A DNA stretch of 6,509 nt from CAZLAP01 sp964557715 (GCA_964557715.1 CAZLAP010000021.1:1-6509); one strand, 5' to 3'; positions 1 to 6,283 are shown, counted from the stretch's first letter. Numbers and translations: made by a program. Notes: generated from the sequence alone by a model not told the origin.

Positions 1-1759
1 TATCTGTTGTATAATTTACCGGAAGATGGCTGGAATTAGTATAATAAGGCTTTTCTTTGGTTCCGGCAGCAATAATATCAGGATATTTTTCCCTGTCTTT
101 GATGGCCAGCCTGTAAGCGGTTGATTCGGCCGGCGTGGCTTCCAGATTGTAGATGTTTCCGCTTTCTTCCTGATATTTAACCAGTCTTTTTCTCATAAAA
201 TCTAAAACTTCCAAAGCGAAAAATTTGCCTCTTTTTGAAGCGATGTTTTCTCCCAGAAAATTCAAAAGAGCCTCGTTCATACCAACCAAGCCTATGGTGG
301 CAAAATGATTGGCATAATATCCCCCTCTGGCTTTTTTTATATCCTGCAAATAAAATCTTGAATAAGGATAAAGACCTTTTGAAATTAAATTTTCAATAGT
401 TTTTCTTTTTATTTCCAGGCTTTCTTTGGCTAAATCCATCATTTTGCCTAATTTTTCCAGAAAATCTTTTTTGGTTTTGGAAAGATAGCCGATTCTGGAC
501 AGATTAATAGTGATAACCCCGATACTTCCCGTCTTTGAACCGGAACCGAAAAGGCCGCCGCCTCCCCGATTATGAAGCTCGTTTAATTCAATCCTGAGCC
601 GACAACACATTGACCTGACATCTTCAGGTTTCATGTCTGAATTTATGTAATTGGCAAAATAATTTATGCCGTATTTGGCTGAAGCTTCAAAAATAAAATC
701 AAAATTTGAATCATTCCAAGGAAAATCCTTAGTAATATTGATGGTCGGAATGGGAAAAGTAAAAACGCGCTGTTTGGCGTCTCCCTCCACCATTACCTCA
801 TAAAGAGCTTTGTTAAAAATCTTCATTTCTTCTTCAAACTCGCCGTAAGTTTCATTCTGCGCTTTGCCCCCAATGATAACCGGCTGTTTGGCAAAAGCAG
901 AGCCCGGCTTTAAATCCAGAGTGATATTGCTGAAAGGATTCTGGAAACCTACTCGGGTGGGCACTGACATATTAAACATAAATTCCTGCAAAGCCTGCTT
1001 CACTTGCCGGTAATTCAAATTGTCGTAACGAATAAAAGGAGACAATAAGGTGTCAAAATTGGAAAAAGCCACAGCGCCGGCCACTTCTCCCTGCAAAGTG
1101 TAAAGAAAATTGACCGCTTGACCCAAAATCGTCCGGAAATGCTTGGCCGGTTTTGTTTCAACTTTTCCAGGAACTCCGCCAAAGCCTTTTATCAATAAAT
1201 CATACAGGTCCCAACCGGCGCAATACGGGCCCAAGGTGTCTAAATTATGAACATGAAAATCGCCTGATTCATTTGCTTCTCTAATTTCTTGAGGGTAAAT
1301 TTTATTAAGCCAATATTTTTTAACAATTTGGGAAACAACGTAATGATTCAATCCCTGCAAAGAAAAAGCCATATTGGCATTTTCATGAACTTCCCAATCA
1401 AGCTTTTCCAGATATTGGTCCATTCTTTCAACCGTTTCTTCGGAAACAGCCACTGCGTCCCTGATTCTTCTTCTTTGTTCCCTATAAAGAATATAAGCTT
1501 TGGCAGTGTCCACTAATCCTTCCAAAACCAAAACCTCCTCAACGATATCCTGGACTTGCTCAACGCTGGGAATCTCGTCTTTCTTAAATCTTCGGTTCAA
1601 AATCTCTATTACTTTGTCAGAAAGTTTTTTTGAACGATTGCCGTCACCCTGGTCAACGACAGTAACGGCCTTGAAAATCGCATTGGTAATCTTGGATTGG
1701 TCAAAATCGCTTATTGTTCCGTCTCTTTTTTGAATTTTTACAATTTTATTTTGCAACAT
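1..1759 (-). CDS. nrdD: Anaerobic (class III) ribonucleoside-triphosphate reductase, large subunit, C-terminus cut by the window edge
   Basis: This enzyme reduces ribonucleoside triphosphates to deoxyribonucleotides in the cytoplasm without oxygen, using a glycyl radical installed by the activase NrdG. I read 586 codons without a stop from ATG at 1759. Residues 1-100 form an ATP-cone allosteric domain (VKIQKRDGTISDF near the start, ending ILYREQRRRIRD). The catalytic barrel follows, with HVHNLDTLGPYC at 169-180 and VRSMCCRLRIEL at 381-392. By family comparison C386 is the likely thiyl-radical cysteine and C180 its partner. Near the left edge are TPAES and YYTNSSHLPV, typical class III signatures. 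The zinc-binding cysteines and radical glycine would lie in the missing C-terminus, probably 60-120 residues. The gene has its own promoter region (1821-1859). No Shine-Dalgarno precedes the ATG; the in-frame stretch upstream does not resemble an ATP cone, so this start is preferred. Family assignment is very secure; activity cannot be judged without the C-terminus. Confidence 0.96.
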   Translation of the reverse strand, partial: MLQNKIVKIQKRDGTISDFDQSKITNAIFKAVTVVDQGDGNRSKKLSDKVIEILNRRFKKDEIPSVEQVQDIVEEVLVLEGLVDTAKAYILYREQRRRIRDAVAVSEETVERMDQYLEKLDWEVHENANMAFSLQGLNHYVVSQIVKKYWLNKIYPQEIREANESGDFHVHNLDTLGPYCAGWDLYDLLIKGFGGVPGKVETKPAKHFRTILGQAVNFLYTLQGEVAGAVAFSNFDTLLSPFIRYDNLNYRQVKQALQEFMFNMSVPTRVGFQNPFSNITLDLKPGSAFAKQPVIIGGKAQNETYGEFEEEMKIFNKALYEVMVEGDAKQRVFTFPIPTINITKDFPWNDSNFDFIFEASAKYGINYFANYINSDMKPEDVRSMCCRLRIELNELHNRGGGGLFGSGSKTGSIGVITINLSRIGYLSKTKKDFLEKLGKMMDLAKESLEIKRKTIENLISKGLYPYSRFYLQDIKKARGGYYANHFATIGLVGMNEALLNFLGENIASKRGKFFALEVLDFMRKRLVKYQEESGNIYNLEATPAESTAYRLAIKDREKYPDIIAAGTKEKPYYTNSSHLPVNYTTD

Positions 1760-1772
1760 TTTAATTTCAGAG

Positions 1773-1802
1773 AAAAAATAAAAAGGGCAAAGCCTCTTTA
1801 TT
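1773..1802 (-). terminator. Hairpin with U-tract in the nrdD leader: intrinsic terminator or attenuator
   Basis: Read on the minus strand, AATAAAGAGG (1802-1793) can pair with CCTTTTTATT (1786-1777) around the loop CTTTGC. The stem is about 10 bp, includes one G-U pair, and is followed by a run of U residues to 1773. The shape is that of a weak rho-independent terminator for minus-strand transcripts. It lies after the ferredoxin gene but also downstream of the promoters at 1821-1859, so it would sit inside the nrdD leader RNA. It could end read-through from upstream, attenuate nrdD, or simply be AT-rich structure. The stem is mostly A-U, so stability is modest. Confidence 0.45.
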
Positions 1803-1820
1803 AATTCTTACGTTTGTTTA

Positions 1821-1859
1821 ATTTTATCTTAATTTTAAAAAGAGGTCAAACTTTGTCAA
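1821..1859 (-). promoter_or_regulatory. Two overlapping sigma-70-like promoters upstream of nrdD
   Basis: On the minus strand, TTGACA (1859-1854) is followed after 16 nt by TAAAAT (1837-1832). Shifted by 10 nt, TTGACC (1849-1844) is followed after 17 nt by TAAAAT (1826-1821). Both match the bacterial housekeeping consensus well: one perfect -35 hexamer and two 5/6 -10 hexamers. The downstream one would start transcription near 1814, leaving a leader of about 55 nt before the nrdD ATG at 1759. No convincing NrdR box was seen. Assignment is by consensus only; AT-rich DNA produces such matches by chance, but both fall in the one gap where nrdD needs a promoter. Confidence 0.65.
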
Positions 1860-1870
1860 ACTATTTCAAA
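1846..1870 (-). repeat. Three TTTGA direct repeats in exact 10-nt phase over the nrdD -35 elements
   Basis: On the minus strand TTTGA occurs at 1870-1866, 1860-1856 and 1850-1846, each exactly 10 nt apart. The two promoter-proximal copies share the longer unit AGTTTGAC. The spacing is close to one helical turn, so the repeats would face the same side of the DNA, and they overlap both -35 hexamers. This could be a binding array for a regulator, or a by-product of two duplicated -35 elements. No known regulator motif was recognised. Confidence 0.4.
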
Positions 1871-1891
1871 TTCTTCAGTTTTCCACAAAAG

Positions 1892-2074
1892 CTACTCTTC
1901 TTCTTTTTCTATGACTCCGTAAGGACAGATGTCTTTGCCTCCGCATTTTTCAAGTTTTTTAGAATCAATAACTTTAGCTTTATTGTCCTTGCCCAACTCC
2001 ATTCCTTCAGGGCATTCAATGGCGCAAAGACCGCAGCCAATGCACTTTTTTTTATTTACTTTAAATTTAGCCAT
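1892..2074 (-). CDS. Single-cluster [4Fe-4S] ferredoxin, Thermotoga/Pyrococcus type
   Basis: This is a small soluble electron carrier of 60 residues, very close in size and layout to the single-cluster ferredoxin of Thermotoga maritima. The first motif is CIGCGLCAIECP with C11, C14, C17 and C21; the second is CGGKDICP with C44 and C50. In the characterised relatives the first three cysteines plus the last one before Pro bind one [4Fe-4S] cluster, while the equivalents of C21 and C44 form a disulphide. Here C11, C14, C17 and C50 are the likely ligands and C21-C44 the likely disulphide pair. The C44-C50 gap is slightly shorter than in T. maritima. The gene starts 45 nt after the upstream phosphatase gene and ends with TAG 132 nt before nrdD. 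No Shine-Dalgarno is visible. Its partner is not shown by sequence; supplying electrons for NrdG activation or NrdD reduction is an inference from proximity. Confidence 0.93.
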   Translation of the reverse strand: MAKFKVNKKKCIGCGLCAIECPEGMELGKDNKAKVIDSKKLEKCGGKDICPYGVIEKEEE

Positions 2075-2119
2075 ATTAAAAAAATTATTTTCAAAAACCG
2101 CAATAAGACCTTTTAAATT

Positions 2120-2863
2120 TTATTTTAAAATAAATAAGTCCAATCCCGCGCCTAAGAAACAAAACAAGGAAAAAACCAAGGCAAATTTAAAAAAGTTTAT
2201 TTTCGCTGAAATCTTAAGCAAAAAATTCAAACTCAAAAAACCCGCCAAAAAGCTAAAAATTAAAATCGGCCAGCTTTCTAAAATCAAAACCGGACTCTGA
2301 AAAAATAAAAAAATCGCCAAGCCGAAAACTGCTGGAGCTGACATCATATAAGATATTTTTAATATTTCTGCGGGACTTAATTTTCCCAAGCTTAAACCGA
2401 AAATCGTAGCGCCCGAGCGAGACAATCCCGGGATTACGGCCAATCCTTGCAAAGCTCCGGAAATTATTGCCAATTTATTAAAGCTGATTTCTGATATTTT
2501 TTTTGTTTTGTGGCAATAAGCCGTTATCAGCAATCCAAAGCCGGTTATTAACAATAAACCGCTGCCAAAAGCCATATCCTTAATCAAGCCGTAAAGAAAA
2601 AAACCAATTATGCCGGAGATTGTCGCTGAAACAATTAAAAAACGAAAAAGAGGCGCGTCTTTAAAGGTCAAAACAGAAAGCCAATCTTTTCTAAAATAAA
2701 TCAATACCGCGAAAAAAGTTCCCAAATGAGAAAATAAAGCTATCTCCAGCGGATTGACTCCTTTAATCAAAAACTGGCTGGCTATGGCTACCACTCCCTG
2801 GCTGGAAATCGGAATCCACTCAAATATTCCCTGGATAATTCCTAAGAAAAAATAACTTAGCAT
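2120..2863 (-). CDS. uppP: Undecaprenyl-diphosphatase (UppP/BacA family), variant active site
   Basis: This is a polytopic membrane protein of the family that dephosphorylates undecaprenyl diphosphate, recycling the lipid carrier for peptidoglycan and surface glycans. Its 247 residues are slightly shorter than the roughly 270 of E. coli UppP and consist of about eight hydrophobic segments. Two family signatures are clear: GIIQGIFEWIPISSQG at 8-23 and PGLSRSGATI at 145-154, with R149 matching the essential Arg of E. coli. In the first motif the E. coli E-G-L-T-E pattern becomes Q-G-I-F-E, so the first catalytic Glu is Gln11 while the second is kept as Glu15. The His that follows the SSTG segment in E. 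coli is Val24 here. Substrate or rate may therefore differ from the classical enzyme. Its ATG directly follows the TAA of the upstream gene with no spacer, suggesting coupled expression. Family assignment is secure; activity is less so. Confidence 0.88.
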   Translation of the reverse strand: MLSYFFLGIIQGIFEWIPISSQGVVAIASQFLIKGVNPLEIALFSHLGTFFAVLIYFRKDWLSVLTFKDAPLFRFLIVSATISGIIGFFLYGLIKDMAFGSGLLLITGFGLLITAYCHKTKKISEISFNKLAIISGALQGLAVIPGLSRSGATIFGLSLGKLSPAEILKISYMMSAPAVFGLAIFLFFQSPVLILESWPILIFSFLAGFLSLNFLLKISAKINFFKFALVFSLFCFLGAGLDLFILK

Positions 2864-3649
2864 TTATATGTTTTCAAGCATTTTTTGATTTAACTCATCG
2901 TAAACATCATCAATGATTACTTCTATGATTGAGTCGTTTTCTATGGTAATTGCAATGGTATGCGGAGTTATAACTTGAGCCAGCATCTGGCCGGTCCTGT
3001 CCCCGTAACCTGCCTGCCTTGATTCAAAACTATAAACAAACTGATAGCAATTTCGGCAATCCGCTGAATCAACCTTCAAAGATTCTTGCAAAACAAGATT
3101 CATACCGTCAAAAGTATATGTTGGAGAAACTTTTTCAATCCAGTTTTCGGCTATTTCTCTGGATACGTCCTCCGTGATAATCTTTTCCTTTATCAGGCAA
3201 TCAATATCGTCTATCTTCCAGTTTCCGTTGACCAGTTCCAAATAAACCATTATTTCTTTTGTTATGCCGAAAAAATCCTGCGAAACTTTTACCACAGCGA
3301 TCTCAGCCGTTCTGATAACCTCTTCAAAACCAAGAGAAGAAGGAAGATCTTGAGCGCACAAAACAGGATCGTAGCCGACCGAATCTTCGTTAAAAGAATC
3401 AATTATTCCGTCCAGCTTGCCAATCAAAAAATCTGTCACATCGTTTCTTGTTTGATAAATTTTGTCTCTTATGGGATTTTTTCCCGGCGCTTCTTCTTTG
3501 TAAGATATCCAATCCTTGTAAAAACTCTCAACAGCTTCTTCCGGCTCAATCAAAACTTCCTGTTTTGAAAAAGGCTTTGAAAGCTGATAAACAGCGGCTC
3601 CGGCCAAAACAACCAATAAAAAAGCAATTATAATAATTTTTTTAAACAT
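2864..3649 (-). CDS. Membrane-anchored extracytoplasmic protein of unknown function, DUF3828-like N-terminal half
   Basis: I do not recognise a named gene. The 261-residue product starts with a short basic stretch and a hydrophobic segment (about residues 4-21) that should anchor it in the membrane. There is no lipobox cysteine. Residues 36-155 look like a DUF3828-type domain: VESFYKDWISYK near 40-51, DPVLCAQD near 94-101, and NGNWKIDDID near 141-150. Residues 165-258 form a second domain with TYTFDGMNL, a CRNC pair (C198, C201), and the distinctive segment AGYGDRTGQMLAQVITPH at 213-230, followed by beta-strand-like IAITIENDSIIEVIID. I recall similar C-terminal segments in archaeal and candidate-phyla proteins but cannot name a function. 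It is the first gene after a likely promoter and is joined directly to uppP, so a role at the cell envelope is possible. No Shine-Dalgarno precedes the ATG. Confidence 0.85.
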   Translation of the reverse strand: MFKKIIIIAFLLVVLAGAAVYQLSKPFSKQEVLIEPEEAVESFYKDWISYKEEAPGKNPIRDKIYQTRNDVTDFLIGKLDGIIDSFNEDSVGYDPVLCAQDLPSSLGFEEVIRTAEIAVVKVSQDFFGITKEIMVYLELVNGNWKIDDIDCLIKEKIITEDVSREIAENWIEKVSPTYTFDGMNLVLQESLKVDSADCRNCYQFVYSFESRQAGYGDRTGQMLAQVITPHTIAITIENDSIIEVIIDDVYDELNQKMLENI

Positions 3650-3692
3650 ATTGCTGATTTTAAAAATTAAAATTCGCCTGACCTTTCTTATG

Positions 3693-3722
3693 ATTTTACC
3701 AAAAAATAATTCAATCAGCCAA
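3693..3722 (-). promoter_or_regulatory. Probable sigma-70-like promoter with extended -10 for the envelope gene block
   Basis: On the minus strand, TTGGCT (3722-3717) is followed after 18 nt by TAAAAT (3698-3693). The -10 is preceded by TGG, giving an extended -10 element that can offset the weak -35. It lies immediately after the stop codon of the DUF134 gene in the 75-nt gap 3650-3724, the largest gap between two genes from there to the right edge. Transcription would start near 3686 with a leader of about 37 nt. It would serve the DUF3828-like gene, uppP and the ferredoxin. It rests on consensus matching only. Confidence 0.55.
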
Positions 3723-3724
3723 CC

Positions 3725-4006
3725 TTATTTTGGTTTCGCAATTCTTATCGCCTTGCCCTCAATCAATGCCTGGCTGATTTTTTTTCTGGCTGAAGATAAA
3801 ATCCTCTGCAGGGTACTTTGGGATACTTTCATTTTTTTTGCCGCTTCTTTCTGTTCTAAATCCTTTAAATCACAAAACCTTAAAGCTTCCAGCTCGTCTA
3901 TAGTTAGACCGACTTCATCCAATAAAGACAATGGCACGGCCCTCGGTTTGAAATAAACCACATCAGGATTAAAAAATACTCTTCTCGGTTTTATCGGTCT
4001 TGCCAT
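3725..4006 (-). CDS. DUF134/UPF0251 family helix-turn-helix DNA-binding protein
   Basis: This 93-residue protein belongs to the UPF0251 (DUF134) family of small predicted DNA-binding proteins. The N-terminus carries the family pattern MARPIKPRRV followed by VVYFKPRAVPL (16-26). Residues 34-50 contain LTIDELEALRFCDLKDL, and 51-82 a sigma-70-region-4-like helix-turn-helix (EAAKKMKVSQSTLQRIL, then SSARKKISQALIEGK). The sequence ends at 93, so it is the HTH unit alone without any added metal-cofactor domain. Some relatives are fused to or encoded beside NifX-type domains, which fits this neighbourhood. It starts 1 nt after the stop of the cation-transporter gene and ends the block, so it may be the local regulator; its DNA target and effector are unknown. 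The family's usual short Cys-containing N-terminal stretch appears as Pro and Phe here, from memory of relatives only. Confidence 0.92.
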   Translation of the reverse strand: MARPIKPRRVFFNPDVVYFKPRAVPLSLLDEVGLTIDELEALRFCDLKDLEQKEAAKKMKVSQSTLQRILSSARKKISQALIEGKAIRIAKPK

Positions 4007-4007
4007 A

Positions 4008-5057
4008 TCATTTTCTGACTAAATTAATTTTACACCTTGGACATTCAAGAGTAGAACAAGGAACGCCGCGCTCGTGAGGAATTTTATAACCGCATTTCGG
4101 ACAAGCGCAATAGCCGCTCGGCCCTTCGCCTTTAGCTTCTTTAATTTCTTCCTTAAACCTGCCGCGTCTTTGCCAGCCAAAACTTCTGCCGAAAACGGGT
4201 TTATAAAAACCGGTTTCTATTTCATGGCTTATGATTTCAATAATAACATACTGAAGGCTTTCTATTTTGTCTACAAGCTTCTCTCTCAAAGCATTGGAAA
4301 TCTTGGTTGCTTCTTCAATCTTTAAATCATTTGGCAGTTTTATTTTCAAACTGGCGGCGACAACTGAACCTTTTTTCTGGGTTTTTAAAGAAGCAATTTC
4401 AATATTTTGATTATTGGCAATCACTTTTATCTCTTCTTCAATTTCTTCTCCGGCCGAAACGTCAAGCAAGGAATCAACCGCTTCCTTTCCTAAAGAAAAA
4501 GATTCCTTAACAATATAAAGGCCGATTAAAAAAGCTAAGGCTGAGTCAACAAATATCCAGTATCTCGTTAAGGCTAATCCTGCAAAAACAGCTAAAGAAG
4601 CAAAAACATCAACCCTTGAATGAAGACCGTCTGACAATAAAGCAATGGAATTCTCTTTTTTGCCGAAATGAATTTTTAAACGGGCCATTGCTTCGTTTAC
4701 GGCCGCCGAAAAGAGCATTATCCCGAAAGCCAGATAACTTATTTCAACTTTTTTCGGATCTAAAAAACTCTTATAAGCTTCCCACATTATTCCCAATCCC
4801 GCGGCTAAAAGAATCAGAGTGATAATAACTCCGGCCAAAACTTCAAATTTATAATGTCCGTAAGGATATTTCTTGTCTTCCGGCTTTTTGGAAATTCTGA
4901 TTCCGATATAACCTACGGCTGAAGAAAAAATATCCATAAAAGAATGAATACCTTCTGCCAATATGGCGGCGGAATTAGAAAAAAAACCGACGGCAATTTT
5001 TCCTCCAGCTAAAACAAAATTTGCCAATACTGAAAGCAAAGATATTCTTTCTTTCAT
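4008..5057 (-). CDS. Cation diffusion facilitator family metal exporter with C-terminal zinc-ribbon extension
   Basis: This is a proton-coupled divalent metal transporter of the inner membrane, 349 residues, longer than the roughly 300 of FieF/YiiP. The N-terminal two thirds are the CDF membrane domain with about six hydrophobic segments. Transport-site motifs are HSFMD (H38, D42) and HSRVD (H146, D150); the paired HxxxD form is common in zinc-type CDFs, whereas FieF has a DxxxD in the first. PYGHYKFE at 65-72 is another family signature. Residues 200-280 match the cytoplasmic dimerisation domain. A basic linker (about 285-312) then leads to a terminal Cys-rich module: CACPKC at 317-322, HERGVPC at 328-334, and CPRC at 339-342. 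These resemble a zinc ribbon or rubredoxin-like knuckle pair. It overlaps the upstream ATPase gene by 4 nt (ATGA), implying coupled translation. Metal specificity is inferred, not shown; iron or zinc are most likely. Confidence 0.92.
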   Translation of the reverse strand: MKERISLLSVLANFVLAGGKIAVGFFSNSAAILAEGIHSFMDIFSSAVGYIGIRISKKPEDKKYPYGHYKFEVLAGVIITLILLAAGLGIMWEAYKSFLDPKKVEISYLAFGIMLFSAAVNEAMARLKIHFGKKENSIALLSDGLHSRVDVFASLAVFAGLALTRYWIFVDSALAFLIGLYIVKESFSLGKEAVDSLLDVSAGEEIEEEIKVIANNQNIEIASLKTQKKGSVVAASLKIKLPNDLKIEEATKISNALREKLVDKIESLQYVIIEIISHEIETGFYKPVFGRSFGWQRRGRFKEEIKEAKGEGPSGYCACPKCGYKIPHERGVPCSTLECPRCKINLVRK

Positions 5058-5926
5058 TTTAATTTTGTATTTATTTTATTAATAATCTCCTTAAATAATT
5101 TCCTATATTTAGGATTTATTTCAACTACGGGCTTCATCTTAATTGTTGATTTGATAAAATCTTTTCTGTAAGGAATTCTGCCGAGAATTGGAATTTTGTT
5201 AATTTTAGCAAATTCTTCTGTTTTTGAATAAAAATTCTTCTCAAGATCGGATTTATTTATAACAATACCGTATTTAATTCCAAAATGATCAGCCAAATAT
5301 AAAACTCTTTTTAAATCAAAAAGCGCAGACGGCGTCGGCTCGGTTACGGCCACTATATAATCGGTACCGACCAAAGAAGCTATTACCGGGCAGCCGATGC
5401 CGGGCGAAGAATCAATTATCATTATTTCGGCTTTTATTTTTTTATTAATCTTATCGGAATATTTTCTTACTTCGGCAACAACCTCGCCAGAAGCCAATTC
5501 TCCTAATTTAAGCTCGCCTGAAACTAAATTGACATTGTAATTTTTTCCGGTATAAATTGTACCGATTTCTTTCTTGGTTTCCGTTATGGCGCCGAACGGA
5601 CAAATAGATTTACAAGCCATGCAGCCAATGCAAGCGTCTTTCACAAAAGCCGGGAATTTGCCCTTAACCCAAACTATTGCGCCTTTTTTACAAGCCGAAG
5701 CGCACTTGCCGCACTTTGTGCATTTTTTAAAGTCCCACTTAGGAATTGATTGATAAACGACAGCGTATTTTTTCCTTTTTACGGAAAGCAGAAGATGGTC
5801 GTTGGGACATTCTGCATCTGCGTCAACTAACATTGTTTTGTTCTGTCTGGCGAATTCTACAGCCAAAGAAATAGCTACCATTGACTTGCCTACTCCGCCT
5901 TTTCCTCCTGTTATTGCAATTTTCAT
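5054..5926 (-). CDS. MinD/Mrp-superfamily P-loop ATPase with two inserted [4Fe-4S] ferredoxin motifs
   Basis: This 290-residue cytoplasmic protein belongs to the MinD-superfamily ATPases with an inserted ferredoxin domain (COG1149 type). The deviant Walker A GGKGGVGKS is at 7-15, with the second signature lysine K9. VDADAECPNDHLLL at 34-47 provides the switch I aspartate, and IMIIDSSPGIGCPV at 169-182 the Walker B/switch II region. The insert holds two four-cysteine motifs: C69, C72, C75, C79 and C99, C102, C105, C109. Each can bind one [4Fe-4S] cluster; the second ends in the usual Cys-Pro, the first in Cys-Lys. Such proteins usually occur beside NifX-like proteins and often as a tandem pair; only one copy is visible here. 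The ATG overlaps the upstream stop by 4 nt and its own stop overlaps the CDF start by 4 nt. A role in ATP-driven Fe-S or metal-cofactor handling is inferred; the precise target is unknown. Confidence 0.94.
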   Translation of the reverse strand: MKIAITGGKGGVGKSMVAISLAVEFARQNKTMLVDADAECPNDHLLLSVKRKKYAVVYQSIPKWDFKKCTKCGKCASACKKGAIVWVKGKFPAFVKDACIGCMACKSICPFGAITETKKEIGTIYTGKNYNVNLVSGELKLGELASGEVVAEVRKYSDKINKKIKAEIMIIDSSPGIGCPVIASLVGTDYIVAVTEPTPSALFDLKRVLYLADHFGIKYGIVINKSDLEKNFYSKTEEFAKINKIPILGRIPYRKDFIKSTIKMKPVVEINPKYRKLFKEIINKINTKLK

Positions 5927-6282
5927 ATTTTATTTTGTTCGCAGGCATTTTTTATATCTGCTTTTTTAATTTTTTTATTCTTCCACAGCGCAAAAATTTC
6001 CTTAACCGTTTTCGCTTGCCCAATATAAACTTCTATTCCTAATTTCTCAGATAAAATTAAAGCTTTAGGCCCAATATCTCTGCATAGTAAAATATCCGCC
6101 CCGCGTTTTTTTATCAACTCCGGCGGCAAATCCCTGCTATCTTTATTTTCGCTGGTATTATCTACTATTTCCAAAACTTCGCCTTTTTCGCTTAAAAAAG
6201 TATAGGTAAAACACCGGCCAAAATGCTCAGCTATCGAATCTTCTACTCCTTTTTTACCGTCTGTCGGAATCGCTATTTTCAT
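5923..6282 (-). CDS. NifX/NifB-type dinitrogenase iron-molybdenum cofactor family protein
   Basis: This is a 119-residue single-domain protein of the family that includes NifX, NafY, the NifB C-terminus and the MTH1175-like proteins (Pfam 02579). In better-known members the domain carries metal-sulphur clusters or cofactor precursors. The product starts MKIAIPTDGKKG, the usual beginning of this family. It contains EHFGRC at 19-24, PPELIKKRGADILL at 53-66, DIGPKALILSEKLGIEVY at 69-86, and an added basic tail to 119. Cysteines are C24, C67 and C114; none forms a classical cluster motif. ATG at 6282 is chosen over the in-frame ATG at 6312 because it gives the family N-terminus. The earlier start would add ten residues and overlap the preceding gene. 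The upstream stop is 1 nt away, and its own stop overlaps the ATPase start by 4 nt. No nif structural genes are in view, so nitrogen fixation should not be assumed. Confidence 0.92.
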   Translation of the reverse strand: MKIAIPTDGKKGVEDSIAEHFGRCFTYTFLSEKGEVLEIVDNTSENKDSRDLPPELIKKRGADILLCRDIGPKALILSEKLGIEVYIGQAKTVKEIFALWKNKKIKKADIKNACEQNKI

Positions 6283-6283
6283 C

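Noticed and set aside
1289..1733. Two plus-strand open frames
   Set aside because: They lie wholly inside nrdD on the opposite strand, have no domain-like features and low-complexity composition.
1760..1891. NrdR box search in the nrdD leader
   Set aside because: No pair of ACACWATATATTGTGT-like sites was found. The TTTGA repeats do not match that consensus.
2119..2134. 16-nt perfect palindrome TTTATTTTAAAATAAA at the end of uppP
   Set aside because: It is all A/T, spans the stop codon, has no GC stem or U-tract, and is expected by chance in such AT-rich sequence.
1814..2300. Overlapping plus-strand open frames of 100 and 123 codons
   Set aside because: They are antisense to the ferredoxin and uppP genes, which have unmistakable motifs. 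The translations are Phe- and Lys-rich shadows.
3086..3956. Plus-strand open frames opposite the DUF3828-like and DUF134 genes
   Set aside because: The minus-strand products have clear domains and coupled spacing. The plus-strand products have neither.
4074..4822. Plus-strand open frames opposite the CDF transporter
   Set aside because: They are fragmentary shadows of a gene whose transport and zinc-ribbon motifs are intact.
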